A stretch of DNA of 51,162 nt. It comes from Bacilli bacterium (GTDB lineage Bacteria > Bacillota_I > Bacilli_A > RFN20 > CAG-826). The stretch lies in assembly GCA_024399115.1 (NCBI GenBank), contig JAKSHZ010000010.1:1-51162 (forward strand), given 5' to 3'. A model generated the notes under the pieces. It was not told the DNA's origin. It made no database searches and saw only the letters and a list, made by a program, of their open reading frames with translations. How positions within the stretch are numbered: position 1 is the first letter of the stretch; each line of letters starts with the position of its first letter. Shown here in pieces: positions 51,116 to 51,162 of the stretch. The position numbers and the translations under genes are program-made.

Positions 51116-51162
51116 AATCAACAAAAAGTAGACAGTCTATAAAAATCCTAATACCCCATGTC

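Overview
The window is chromosomal DNA from a low-G+C bacterium of the Bacilli/Mollicutes-like branch of Firmicutes (Erysipelotrichales- or RF39-like; the rank is a guess). Evidence: A+T-rich codons, a PolC-type replicative polymerase, and a gene order matching the Bacillus ylxM-ffh, rplS-rbgA-rnhB-dprA-topA-xerC and rpsB-tsf-pyrH-frr-uppS-cdsA-dxr-rseP-polC blocks. UGA is a stop, not Trp, although it is used only at four overlapping gene junctions.

Layout. 1-890: 3' end of 23S rRNA, then 5S rRNA. 1016-6304: fakA, rnc, ftsY, ylxM, ffh. 6331-8178: trmD, rimM, khpA and rpsP on the minus strand, inverted relative to Bacillus, between a shared bidirectional terminator and a divergent promoter pair. 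8395-15122: rplS, lepB, rbgA, rnhB, dprA, topA, xerC. 15279-18543: rpsB, tsf, pyrH, frr. A lipoprotein gene (18632-19654) interrupts the conserved frr-uppS order. 19878-30180: uppS, cdsA, dxr, rseP, polC and a membrane HD-GYP protein. 30195-31552: tRNA-Leu(CAG), a lipoprotein, a YfcE-type phosphoesterase, tRNA-Arg(CCG), tRNA-Leu(CAA). 31673-35060: YitT, a flavin reductase-like protein, a nitroreductase and a BioY-like biotin transporter subunit.

35163-39895 is the least familiar part: four tightly packed genes behind a 28-bp palindrome. They encode a membrane protein with a decayed Nudix-like domain, a fusion of a 2-keto-3-deoxygluconate-type kinase with a D-2-hydroxyacid dehydrogenase, a Cys-rich DUF5714-like protein and a GNAT acetyltransferase. 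Next come tRNA-Thr(CGU), tRNA-Val(GAC) followed by a split inverted copy of its own 3' half, and tRNA-Gly(CCC). After these are dxs (completing with dxr the first two MEP steps), a small flavin reductase and an orphan gene. The minus strand carries a fumarase (two subunits)-malic enzyme operon and a plsC-like/glycosyltransferase pair. The window ends with an XRE-type membrane regulator and a Cd/Zn/Pb-type operon: a Cys-rich ArsR/SmtB repressor and a P1B ATPase behind an SmtB/CadC-like operator.

A recurring pattern: many first-in-operon genes have a -10 box ending about 6-10 bases before the ATG and no Shine-Dalgarno sequence (xerC, uppS, the 42787 gene, fumA, arsR, both lipoproteins, probably fakA; topA is close). 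This predicts leaderless or near-leaderless mRNAs. Genes inside operons usually have clear GGAGG-type sites or stop/start overlaps (TAATG, ATGA). All calls come from reading the sequence; no database search was run.
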